DNA of 64,000 bases from Brevundimonas variabilis (GTDB taxonomy: Bacteria > Pseudomonadota > Alphaproteobacteria > Caulobacterales > Caulobacteraceae): the NCBI RefSeq assembly GCF_014199945.1, contig NZ_JACHOR010000001.1:682001-746000 (forward strand), given 5' to 3'. A model generated the notes under the pieces. It was given only the letters and a program-made list of their open reading frames with translations. It was not told the DNA's origin and made no database searches. Positions 19,390 to 27,450 of the stretch are shown here, in pieces; the stretch's first letter is position 1; every line of letters starts with the position of its first letter. The position numbers were made by a program, and so were the translations under genes.

Positions 19390-20220
19390 CTAGACGGTTT
19401 CGGTGACCCGTGCACCCCGTACGGCATCGCCGAGTGCCTGGACCCGGGCCAGAACAGCGGTGACCGGCGAGGTCCCGGCCTCGAGCGCAGCGGCGACTTC
19501 GTCGACCAGAACCGACCCGGCAACGACCGCATCGGCGACCCGGGCGATCTCTGCGGCCCGTTCCGGCGTCTTGACGCCAAAGCCCACTGCGACCGGCAGG
19601 CCGGAGGCCTTGCGAACCCGCTCGACCGCCGGAGCGACCGAAGCCGACTGAGCCTCCTTGACCCCGGTCACACCCGCGACCGAGACGTAGTAGACAAAGC
19701 CCGAGGTCCGGCGCGCGATCAGCTCCAGCCGCGCATCGTCCGACGTCGGCGTCGCCAGCCGAATCAGCGAGACCTCGGCGGCATCGAGCGCGTCGGTCAG
19801 GGGATCGGCTTCCTCTGGCGGGCAGTCGACCACGATCACCCCGTCCACGCCCGCCGCTGCAGCGTCACGGGCGAAGGCCTCATGGCCATAGGACTCGATC
19901 GGATTCAGATAGCCCATCAGGATCAGGGGCGTGTCGGCATCGCCGTCGCGGAACGCGCGCGCGAGGTCCAGCGTGCCCTTCAACGTCAGACCGGCCTTGA
20001 GGCCACGAAGGGCCGCGCGCTGGATCGGCGGGCCCTCGGCCATCGGGTCGCTGAACGGAAAGCCCAGCTCGATGATGTCGGCCCCGGCGGCCGGCAGGCC
20101 TCGCAAAATCTCCAGCGCCTGGTCGCGCGTGGGGTCACCGGCCATGACATAGGCCACGAAGCCGGCCCGGCCCTCGGCCTTCAGGCTGGCGAAGCGGGCG
20201 TCGATACGGGCGGTGGTCAT
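19390..20220 (-). CDS. trpA: Tryptophan synthase alpha subunit
   Basis: 276 residues; cleaves indole-3-glycerol phosphate to indole and channels it to TrpB. Key segments are FVAYVMAGDP, IELGFPFSDPMAEGP (catalytic Glu), GVDGVIVVDCPPEEA (catalytic Asp), FVYYVSVAGVTG and VAVGFGVKTPE. It starts by ATGA overlap with the stop of a small exported protein that separates it from trpB. Usual length. Confidence 0.97.
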   Translation of the reverse strand: MTTARIDARFASLKAEGRAGFVAYVMAGDPTRDQALEILRGLPAAGADIIELGFPFSDPMAEGPPIQRAALRGLKAGLTLKGTLDLARAFRDGDADTPLILMGYLNPIESYGHEAFARDAAAAGVDGVIVVDCPPEEADPLTDALDAAEVSLIRLATPTSDDARLELIARRTSGFVYYVSVAGVTGVKEAQSASVAPAVERVRKASGLPVAVGFGVKTPERAAEIARVADAVVAGSVLVDEVAAALEAGTSPVTAVLARVQALGDAVRGARVTETV

Positions 20221-20669
20221 GGCGTCGGCGTCGCCGCAGCGCCTGCCGCAGCACAGACATTGCCCGGGATGGTGGCGAAGCCGAGATAGCCCGCCGCTTC
20301 CGGACCGGCCGGACGCGCGGTGTCATAGAAGGCCACCATCTGCAGGCCATCACAGCCCCCGCCCTCGCGGCGCTTGACGAAGACCACGCGGTTTTCCTCG
20401 CCAGCCGCCGCGAGCCAGCCCTGGCTTCGGAAATGTTCGCTGTAGGTGTCGGCCAGGGTCCCGATCCCGGCGAGGGGCGCGGTCAGGCAGTAGGCGCGGC
20501 CGGCCATCTGGTACAGGTTTCCGCAGTCAGTCGAGACCTGGGCATTGCCGAGGACCGGAATGTCCATTGGCGCGGGCACGTCGGGCTGCGTCGTCGGTGT
20601 CTGGCCCGCCAGGGCCGAGCCCGCCAGCAGGGTCGTGGCCGTCATGGCCAACAGGATGGTCCGGATCAA
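20217..20669 (-). CDS. Exported protein of unknown function inserted between trpB and trpA
   Basis: 150 residues. The signal peptide [22 protein letters not shown] is followed by a Pro/Thr-rich linker and a small domain with four cysteines ([33 protein letters not shown]), which could form two disulfides. The start is a TTG overlapping the trpB stop (TTGA), and its TGA overlaps the trpA ATG (ATGA). Translation of all three genes is therefore linked. A shorter start at an internal ATG would remove part of the signal peptide. No family recognised. An exported protein has no evident role in tryptophan synthesis. Confidence 0.75.
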   Translation of the reverse strand: MIRTILLAMTATTLLAGSALAGQTPTTQPDVPAPMDIPVLGNAQVSTDCGNLYQMAGRAYCLTAPLAGIGTLADTYSEHFRSQGWLAAAGEENRVVFVKRREGGGCDGLQMVAFYDTARPAGPEAAGYLGFATIPGNVCAAAGAAATPTP

Positions 20670-21880
20670 AGTTCGACTCCCAGATGCTGCGCCACGGCGA
20701 AGATATCCTTGTCGCCCCGTCCGCACATGTTCAGCACGACGTCGCCGCCCTTGCCGACCTCATGGGCGATCTCGCCGATGCGGGCCAGGGCATGGCTGGG
20801 CTCCAGCGCCGGAATGATCCCCTCCAGCTTCGAGCACAGCTGAAACGCCTCCAGAGCCTCGGCATCGGTCGCGGCGCGATATTCAGCCCGGCCAAGGTCC
20901 TTCAGCCAGGCGTGTTCCGGTCCGATACCCGGATAGTCCAGGCCGGCCGAGATCGAATGGCCCTCCAGGATCTGGCCGTCGTCGTCCTGAAGCAGATAGG
21001 TGCGGTTGCCATGCAGCACGCCCGGGCGGCCACCCTGCAGAGAGGCCGCGTGATCCGGGCCGTCCAGCCCGCGCCCGGCCGCCTCGATGCCGATCAGACG
21101 TACGCCCGCGTCCTCGATGAAGGGGTGGAACAGGCCGATGGCATTGGATCCGCCGCCGATCGCCGCGACGCAGGCGTCGGGCAGCTTTTCGCGACGGGCC
21201 AGCATCTGCACCCGGGTCTCGCGCCCGATCACGCTCTGGAAGTCGCGCACCATGGCCGGATAGGGATGGGGTCCGGCCGCCGTGCCGATCAGGTAATAGG
21301 TGTCCTCGACATTGGTGACCCAGTCCCGCATCGCCTCGTTCATGGCGTCCTTCAGGGTGCCACGCCCGCTGGTGACCGGGATGACCTCGGCGCCCAGCAG
21401 CTTCATCCTGAACACATTCGGCGACTGCCGCTGGACGTCCGCTGCACCCATGTAGACGACGCACTGGAGGCCGAAGCGGGCGCAGACGGTCGCCGTCGCC
21501 ACGCCATGCTGACCGGCCCCGGTCTCGGCGATGATGCGCTTCTTGCCCATCCGCATGGCCAGCAGGATCTGGCCCATGCAGTTGTTGATCTTGTGCGCGC
21601 CGGTATGGTTCAGCTCGTCGCGCTTGAACCAGATATTGGCCGCCTCGTAGTGATCGGTCAGACGCTGGGCGAGATACAGCGGGCTGGGACGCCCCACATA
21701 GTGGGTCAGGTAATCGTCCAGTTCGGCCTGGAACGTCGGATCGGCCTTGCAGGCCTCATAGGCCTGGTTCAGCTCCAGCACGAGCGGCATCAGGGTCTCG
21801 GCGACGAACCGGCCCCCATAGGGGCCGAACCGGCCCTCGACGTCGGGCATGGCGTACTGGTTGGGGATGATGGCGTTCAC
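20666..21880 (-). CDS. trpB: Tryptophan synthase beta subunit
   Basis: About 404 residues; PLP enzyme joining indole and serine. The PLP Lys lies in [17 protein letters not shown], followed by [20 protein letters not shown] (catalytic Glu region), the phosphate loop [18 protein letters not shown], and GRGDKD at the C-terminus. [16 protein letters not shown] is the standard N-terminal signature. The start is GTG 21880 or TTG two codons upstream; both are weakly supported by ribosome sites. Follows trpF by 42 bp. Confidence 0.97.
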   Translation of the reverse strand: MNAIIPNQYAMPDVEGRFGPYGGRFVAETLMPLVLELNQAYEACKADPTFQAELDDYLTHYVGRPSPLYLAQRLTDHYEAANIWFKRDELNHTGAHKINNCMGQILLAMRMGKKRIIAETGAGQHGVATATVCARFGLQCVVYMGAADVQRQSPNVFRMKLLGAEVIPVTSGRGTLKDAMNEAMRDWVTNVEDTYYLIGTAAGPHPYPAMVRDFQSVIGRETRVQMLARREKLPDACVAAIGGGSNAIGLFHPFIEDAGVRLIGIEAAGRGLDGPDHAASLQGGRPGVLHGNRTYLLQDDDGQILEGHSISAGLDYPGIGPEHAWLKDLGRAEYRAATDAEALEAFQLCSKLEGIIPALEPSHALARIGEIAHEVGKGGDVVLNMCGRGDKDIFAVAQHLGVEL

Positions 21881-21922
21881 GGGCAAAGGTCTCGCAAGCG
21901 GCGAAGGCGGAAATGCGTCCCG

Positions 21923-22552
21923 TCACATGGCCTGCAGGAACGCCGCGATCCGGGCGCTGTCCTTAACACCCGGCGCGCTTTCGACGCCAGAGGACACATC
22001 CAGCATCGGTGCGCCGCTGATCGCCGCAGCCCGGGCCGCGTTGTCGGGATTGAGGCCTCCGGCGAGGAACCAGGGGTTCCGGTAGCGGCGACCCTGCATC
22101 ATGGCCCAGTCGAAACTGGCACCCACCCCGCCCGGGAGGTCAGAGCCCTCCGGCGGTCGGGCATCGAACATCAGGTTGTCGGCCACGTCCTCCCAGACGT
22201 CCGCCGCTGCAAGATCGTCCGGCGTCGAGACCGGCAGCGCCTTGATGATCCCCGCCCCTGTCAGTCGCCGGATCTCGATCGCCCGCTCGGGCGTCTCGCG
22301 ACCGTGCAGCTGGATCAGGTCCGGTTTCAGGATCAGCGCGATCTCCGTCAGAAGCGCATCGTCCGCATCCACCGTCACCGCCACGATCCCCGCCCGGCCC
22401 CGCGCGCGTTCGAACAGGGTCGCGGCATGCAGCGGATCGATGTGGCGCGGGCTTTTGGAGAAGACCACCGCCCCGACAAAGGCCGCGCCATGTTCAAGCG
22501 CGGTGTCGAGGGTCTCCGGTGTGGTCAGGCCGCAGATTTTGGCCACGGTCAT
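21923..22552 (-). CDS. trpF: Phosphoribosylanthranilate isomerase
   Basis: 209 residues; TIM-barrel enzyme of the tryptophan pathway. Characteristic segments are AKICGLTTPETLDTALEHGA (catalytic Cys), GAVVFSKSPRHI, LIQLHGRETPE, FDARPPEG (catalytic Asp), PWFLAGGLNPDN and LDVSSGVESAPGVKD. Its ATG overlaps the stop of the vapC-like gene (ATGA), so the biosynthetic block begins as a translational continuation of a toxin-antitoxin pair. Confidence 0.96.
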   Translation of the reverse strand: MTVAKICGLTTPETLDTALEHGAAFVGAVVFSKSPRHIDPLHAATLFERARGRAGIVAVTVDADDALLTEIALILKPDLIQLHGRETPERAIEIRRLTGAGIIKALPVSTPDDLAAADVWEDVADNLMFDARPPEGSDLPGGVGASFDWAMMQGRRYRNPWFLAGGLNPDNAARAAAISGAPMLDVSSGVESAPGVKDSARIAAFLQAM

Positions 22553-22962
22553 AGGTAGATCTCCACGCCCGCAGCCCGCGCAGTCCGCGTCTGACCAAGG
22601 TCGAATGTAGCCAGCGCCGCGCCAAGCCTCTGGGCGACGATGACATGCAGCGCATCAGGCGCACGGATCATTCCGTCCGTGATCACAAGCTGTCGTGTCC
22701 GGCGATGATCTTCAGCTGTCAGGGTCACCGTTCCGCCCAGTCTGGCAATGACGGCATTGAAGGACGCTTCGACGAAGCCCGTCTGACTGGTGTCGAGGTC
22801 CCCTCTCCGGGCCTTGATGCGAATGGCAGCACTGAATTCTGCGGCAGCCCAGTCGCTGATGATCCAGGACTCAGGGCGACCGAGCAATCGCGCGGCGTCG
22901 TCCGAGCGCGGCTCATCCGTCAGGGCTGCAACAAGGACGCTGGTGTCAAGGGAGACGATCAA
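22549..22962 (-). CDS. vapC: PIN-domain toxin, VapC family
   Basis: 137 residues with a PIN ribonuclease fold. Acidic active-site positions are Asp6 (SLDTSVLVAAL), Glu near residue 42 (AAAEFSAAI), Asp near 103 (RAPDALHVIVAQ) and Asp near 119 (LATFDLGQ). Homologs cleave tRNA or mRNA when not bound by antitoxin. It starts with TTG overlapping the antitoxin stop (TTGA) and ends in an ATGA overlap with trpF. All catalytic acids appear intact, so it is probably active. Confidence 0.88.
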   Translation of the reverse strand: MIVSLDTSVLVAALTDEPRSDDAARLLGRPESWIISDWAAAEFSAAIRIKARRGDLDTSQTGFVEASFNAVIARLGGTVTLTAEDHRRTRQLVITDGMIRAPDALHVIVAQRLGAALATFDLGQTRTARAAGVEIYL

Positions 22963-23213
22963 TACCGGTCGTCGTCCCGCATGGCACGGACGGTATCGAC
23001 CCGTCCGGACGTCCCGGTCCTCGCGGCCTGACGCACGCTGTCCAGCCAGTCGAGATCGATCGCGAACGGCGCGGCGGCGTCCGTCAACTGCACGGGAACG
23101 ATCCGGGCGACCGGCTTTCCGCGTCGTGTGATCGTCACCGTCTCGCCGTCCAGCATTCGGTCGATCAAACGCGGAAGCTGGTCCTTTGCGGTTGCTACCG
23201 AATAGTCGCTCAT
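22959..23213 (-). CDS. Phd/YefM-type antitoxin
   Basis: 84 residues. The N-terminal DNA-binding fold is MSDYSVATAKDQLPRLIDRM followed by GETVTITRRGKPVARIVPV, the standard Phd/YefM signature. The C-terminal part is acidic and probably wraps the toxin. The ATG at 23213 is chosen because the domain starts there; an in-frame start 13 codons earlier is less likely. Antitoxins of this family repress their own promoter, which would put trpF and downstream trp genes partly under this control unless an internal promoter exists. Confidence 0.88.
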   Translation of the reverse strand: MSDYSVATAKDQLPRLIDRMLDGETVTITRRGKPVARIVPVQLTDAAAPFAIDLDWLDSVRQAARTGTSGRVDTVRAMRDDDRY

Positions 23214-23248
23214 GAGATCAAAATAGCCATCCAGATGGCCATCGTCAA

Positions 23249-24463
23249 TCAATCCACGGCATACAGGTCGGCATCAGGGTCCGCCTGTCCGCGGATCGCC
23301 GCAGAGACAATCTGGGAGGCGATCATCGAATAGGTGATGCCATTGCCGCCAAAGCCCATCACCGCAAAGGCGTGTTCCATGTCCGGGACGGGTGCGATGG
23401 AGGGCAGGCCCGTCGCGCTTTCTCCAAACGCGCCCGCCCAGGTGTAATCGATCTCGAATGTCATGCCGGGGACCAGGTCCTTGAGCCGCGCGGCAATGGT
23501 CGCAGATTTCCGCTTCAGGCGCGCGGGATCCTCGTGTGCTGCCGGATCGTCCTCGTCCTCGCCCCCCACGATGAGGCGACCCTCCTGGCAGGTCCTGAAA
23601 TACAGGTACGGGTCCGACGCCTCCCAGACCAGCAGGTCCTCCAGCCAGGCGGGGTAGCGCGCATCGGGTTTCGAGGCCAGGGCCCATGTCGAGATGATAC
23701 TGGCCCCCGGCGTCGGAACCCCTTGCGGAAACTCGTAGCCACAGCAGAAGACCACCGTCCGCGCACGCACTGCGTGGCCGGCATCGGTCAGCAGGGTGAC
23801 GCCGTCGGGATCACTGGCCGCCTGGGTGACCTCGACCGGCGAATAGACAATCGCACCATCGGACGCGGCCCTCCGCAGCAGGCCTGCCGCGAGCCGGGCC
23901 GGATCGGCACTGGCAGAGCCCCGGGAGACGATGGCTCCGGTCCGGTCCAGTCCGAACCGGTCGCCGAGTTCCGCCCGCCCGACGAAAACGCTCTCCAGCC
24001 CCATCGCCGAGCGCGCCTCGGCCTCGGCTTCCAGGGCCCTCCAGCCATAGGCATCGCCCGCCAGATAGAGGCTGCCCTTGTCCTTGAGGCCGCAGCGGAT
24101 GCCATCTTCGGCCACCAGCCGCTTGAGGGCGTCGACGGCCGACCGCGACCGCGCATAAGCCCGCCGCGCGTCGGTCTCACCGATCTTTCCTGCCAGCGCC
24201 GTCAGCGGCAGATCGATTTCCCACTGCAGCATGGCGGTCGAGGCGACCGTCGAGCCCATCAGGGGCGGTCGGCGATCCAGCACGGCCACGGACTGGTCCC
24301 GGCTCAGTTCGCGCGCCATGAAGGCCCCGCTGATGCCCGCGCCCACGATGGCGACATCGACCGATATCGCCTGCGTCAGGGGTCGGGTCGGCACGCCGAT
24401 CCCGGAGCTGTCGGCCCACAGGGATCGACCGGTCCGAAGATCACGCTGGATTGTGGCTGCCAT
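23249..24463 (-). CDS. FAD-dependent oxidoreductase (DAO family)
   Basis: 404 residues. The FAD-binding loop is VDVAIVGAGISGAFMARELS with the ADP-binding acid in VAVLDRRPPL; the C-terminal flavin motif is AFAVMGFGGNGITYS. The layout matches D-amino-acid oxidase-like / glycine oxidase-type proteins, with a substrate domain containing YLYFRTCQEGRLIVGGEDED. The N-terminus lacks an export signal. Substrate unknown. It lies 35 bp upstream of the antitoxin gene on the same strand, so read-through into the trp block is possible. Confidence 0.88.
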   Translation of the reverse strand: MAATIQRDLRTGRSLWADSSGIGVPTRPLTQAISVDVAIVGAGISGAFMARELSRDQSVAVLDRRPPLMGSTVASTAMLQWEIDLPLTALAGKIGETDARRAYARSRSAVDALKRLVAEDGIRCGLKDKGSLYLAGDAYGWRALEAEAEARSAMGLESVFVGRAELGDRFGLDRTGAIVSRGSASADPARLAAGLLRRAASDGAIVYSPVEVTQAASDPDGVTLLTDAGHAVRARTVVFCCGYEFPQGVPTPGASIISTWALASKPDARYPAWLEDLLVWEASDPYLYFRTCQEGRLIVGGEDEDDPAAHEDPARLKRKSATIAARLKDLVPGMTFEIDYTWAGAFGESATGLPSIAPVPDMEHAFAVMGFGGNGITYSMIASQIVSAAIRGQADPDADLYAVD

Positions 24464-24514
24464 CTGAGACTCCGTGAAGCGGAGCCTTAAGCGTTCTGGC
24501 GTTACGCGGTTCCG

Positions 24515-25249
24515 TCAGACGAACAGGCTTTCGGTCTCGGCACCCGTGAGCAACCGCCAGGTTCCCGGCGCAAGGTCGTCCGGAAGGCTCAGCCCGCCGA
24601 CCCGCTCGCGATGGAGGGCCTCGACATGATTGCCCACCGCAGCGAACATTCGCCGCACCATGTGATAGCGGCCCTCGGTCACCGTCAGCCGGGCTTCGGT
24701 TTCCGACAGCACCTCGAGCGCTGCCGGAGCCAGGGGCTTGGCCTCGCCCTCCAGCACCAGGCCGCCAGCGGCAAACAGATCGCCCTCGGTCCCGACCAAA
24801 GGACGCGCCAGGGTGGCGCGATAGACCTTGGCGACATGGCGTTTGGGCGAGATCACTCGGTGCAGCAGATCCCCGTCATCGGTCAGCAGCAGCAGGCCCG
24901 AGGTCTGCTTGTCCAGCCGCCCGATGGTCGAGATCGCCGGGTCCCGGCGGCGCCAGCGTTCGGGCAGGACTTCGTAGACGAGCGCCCCGTCCTCCTTGTG
25001 CGAACAGGTCATGCCGAGTGGCTTGTTGAGCATGATCACCAGCCCGGGGGGTGGGTCCAGCGGACGACCGTCGATCTCCATCCGCGTCGCCAGATCCGGC
25101 GTGATCGCGATCCGTTTCGACACATCCTTCAGATCGACTCCGTCGAGGACGATGCCCCCGACCTTGCCCAGACGCGCGATCTCGGACCGTGAGCCGTAAC
25201 CCATCGACCCCAGAAGCTTGTCGACCCTCGCCGTCGGTGCGCCGCTCAT
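24515..25249 (-). CDS. rsuA: Small-subunit rRNA pseudouridine synthase, RsuA family
   Basis: 244 residues. An N-terminal S4 RNA-binding domain (VDKLLGSMGYGSRSEIARLGK) is followed by the synthase domain with the catalytic Asp in ISTIGRLDKQTSGLLLLTDDG. VIMLNKPLGMTCSHKED and EGRYHMVRRMFAAVGNHVEALHR are the flanking family motifs. The family isomerises a uridine in 16S rRNA (U516 in E. coli); RsuA against RluB/E specificity is inferred from the short form and the CSHKED sequence. It overlaps nadE by ATGA. Confidence 0.88.
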   Translation of the reverse strand: MSGAPTARVDKLLGSMGYGSRSEIARLGKVGGIVLDGVDLKDVSKRIAITPDLATRMEIDGRPLDPPPGLVIMLNKPLGMTCSHKEDGALVYEVLPERWRRRDPAISTIGRLDKQTSGLLLLTDDGDLLHRVISPKRHVAKVYRATLARPLVGTEGDLFAAGGLVLEGEAKPLAPAALEVLSETEARLTVTEGRYHMVRRMFAAVGNHVEALHRERVGGLSLPDDLAPGTWRLLTGAETESLFV

Positions 25250-27294
25250 CCGGCGTCCGGGACATTGGCATCAAGCTCGTCCAGCCAGACGCGGGCGTTG
25301 CCGTCGGACGGTGCACGCCAGTCGCCGCGCGGGGACAGCGACCCCCCCGTCACGACCTTGGGCCCGTTGGGCAGGGCCGACCGCTTGAACTGGCTGGTCT
25401 GGAAGAAGCGGATCAGGAATTTCCGCATCCAGCCCTTGATGGTGGCCAGGTCATATTCGACCTTTTCCGCCTCGGGCGTGTTTGCCGGCCAGTGGCCGGA
25501 CCCGGCATCGGCCCAGGCCTGGTGGGCCAGATAGACGACCTTGGAGGGCTTCAGGCCAAAACGGCTGAGGTAGAACAGGAAGAAGTCGTTCAGCGCATAG
25601 GGGCCGACCGTCGCCTCGGTGGACTGGATCACCCCGTCGATGGCCGGGACCAGTTCGGGCGAGATCTCGGTGTCGATGATGGACAGAAGCGTCGGGGTCG
25701 CGTCCGGGCCGATCAGCTCGCGGCTCGCAACCCAGCGGATCAGATGCCGGATCAGGGTTTTCGCCACCCCGCCATTGACGTTGTAGTGGCTCATGTGGTC
25801 GCCCACGCCATAGGTGGCCCAGCCAAGCGCGAGTTCCGACAGATCGCCGGTCCCGAGAACGAAGGCCCCGTTCTGGTTGGCCAGCCTGAACAGATAATCG
25901 GTCCGCAGACCCGCCTGCACATTCTCGAAGGTGATGTCGTGGACCGGCTGGCCGGCGGCGAACGGATGGCCGATGTCGGCCAGCATCTGCAGGGCGGTCG
26001 GCTTGATGTCGATCTCGGCCCCGGTGACGCCGAGCGCCTTCATCAGGGCCCAGGCATTGGCCCTGGTGCGCTCGGACGTTGCGAAGCCCGGCATCGTAAA
26101 GCCGAGGATCTGGGAGCGGGGCAGATCCAGACGGTCAAAGGCCCGGCAGGCGACCAGCAGCGCCTGGGTCGAATCCAGGCCGCCCGAGACGCCGATGACC
26201 AGTTTCGTGGCCGCCGTGGCGGTCATCCGGCGCATCAGGCCCTGGACCTGGATGTTGAAGGCCTCGAAACAGTCCTGGTCCAGCCGCGACGCATCGTCTG
26301 GCACGAATGGGAAGCGGTCGAGCGGGCGAATCAGGTCGGTCGGCTCGATGTCTTCGCGCGCCTCGAAGGGCACCACCGTCGCGGCCTCGCCCTCCTGTCG
26401 GGCGCAGTCCGAAAAGGTGCCGTTGCGCAGCCGGTCCAGTCCGATCCGGTCCACATCGATGTCGGCGAGGGTCAGATGGCTGTCGAGGGCGAACCGCTCG
26501 CCCGCGGCGAGGCAGGCTCCCAGCTCATGGATGGTCGCCTGCCCGTCCCACGCCAGGTCGGTGGTGCTCTCGCCCCAGCCCGAGGCCGTGAAGACATAGG
26601 CCGACTGCGTCCGGGCGGACTGACTGGAGCACAGCATGGCCCGCTCGTCCGACTTGCCGATCACGATATTGGAGGCTGACAGGTTCAGCAGGATCCGGGC
26701 CCCCGCCAGGGCCGCCCGCGTCGATGGCGGCAAGGGTGCCCAGAAGTCCTCGCAGATCTCGACGGCAAAGACGAAGCCCGGCCGGTTGGCCGCCTCGAAG
26801 ATCAGGCCGGGCGCAAAGGCGACGATCTCGCCGCTGATCTCGATCGTGTCCTCGGAACGGGATGCGGCCGGCGCAAACCAGCGTTTCTCGTAGTATTCCC
26901 GGTAGTTGGGCAGATAGGTCTTGGGCACGACACCCAGCACCTCGCCGCCTGCCATCACAACGGCCACATTGTACAGGGAGTCTCCGGACCGCAGGGGCGC
27001 GCCGACCACGGCGACAATCCCGCTCTGCGCCGTCGCCTCAGCCAGACTGGCGATCTGGCGCTCGACGGCCTCCAGCAGCGCGGCCTGCATGTGCAGGTCG
27101 TCGATGGCATAGGCACTCAGCGACAGTTCAGGAAAAACGATCAGATCGCATCCCTGGTCCGCCGCCTGTTCGATCAGTGCGATATGTTCTGCGGCATTGG
27201 CGACGGGATCGGCGATGTGCACCACCGGTGTCGCGGCCGCGACGCGGACGAAGCCATGAGTTCTGGCAGCGTGAAACGGGTGGGTGTCGGGCAT
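25246..27294 (-). CDS. nadE: Glutamine-dependent NAD+ synthetase
   Basis: 682 residues with two domains. The N-terminal nitrilase-type glutaminase has Glu in LIVFPELSLSAYAIDD, Lys in VPKTYLPNYREYYEKRWF, and Cys in FAVEICEDFWAP. The C-terminal synthetase has the ATP P-loop GVSGGLDSTQALLVA, FTMPGFATSERTRANA and LGTGDLSELALGWATYGVGDHM. It amidates nicotinate adenine dinucleotide using ammonia channelled from glutamine. The start is the ATG at 27294 (MPDTHPFHAARTHGF); the frame continues open for 366 codons but only antisense to the pentapeptide gene. The length matches the long form known from Mycobacterium. Confidence 0.97.
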   Translation of the reverse strand: MPDTHPFHAARTHGFVRVAAATPVVHIADPVANAAEHIALIEQAADQGCDLIVFPELSLSAYAIDDLHMQAALLEAVERQIASLAEATAQSGIVAVVGAPLRSGDSLYNVAVVMAGGEVLGVVPKTYLPNYREYYEKRWFAPAASRSEDTIEISGEIVAFAPGLIFEAANRPGFVFAVEICEDFWAPLPPSTRAALAGARILLNLSASNIVIGKSDERAMLCSSQSARTQSAYVFTASGWGESTTDLAWDGQATIHELGACLAAGERFALDSHLTLADIDVDRIGLDRLRNGTFSDCARQEGEAATVVPFEAREDIEPTDLIRPLDRFPFVPDDASRLDQDCFEAFNIQVQGLMRRMTATAATKLVIGVSGGLDSTQALLVACRAFDRLDLPRSQILGFTMPGFATSERTRANAWALMKALGVTGAEIDIKPTALQMLADIGHPFAAGQPVHDITFENVQAGLRTDYLFRLANQNGAFVLGTGDLSELALGWATYGVGDHMSHYNVNGGVAKTLIRHLIRWVASRELIGPDATPTLLSIIDTEISPELVPAIDGVIQSTEATVGPYALNDFFLFYLSRFGLKPSKVVYLAHQAWADAGSGHWPANTPEAEKVEYDLATIKGWMRKFLIRFFQTSQFKRSALPNGPKVVTGGSLSPRGDWRAPSDGNARVWLDELDANVPDAG

Positions 27295-27450
27295 GGTCAG
27301 AGTCCGCTTGCTCCAGGCGGGGCCGGAGATCAGGCTCTCGTAAGCCAAACTTGACGGGTTCGCCAACTCTGGCCCTGATGCCCTTGCCCGGAGTGTGCCT
27401 GCCGGCCGGCCGCAAAGCTTCCTTAAACCGTTAGCGGGTAAGGTTACCGC

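Noticed and set aside
18466..22558. Two long plus-strand frames (607 and 663 codons) over accD, trpA, trpB and trpF
   Set aside because: Antisense shadows caused by high third-position GC; the minus strand holds complete enzymes with catalytic motifs.
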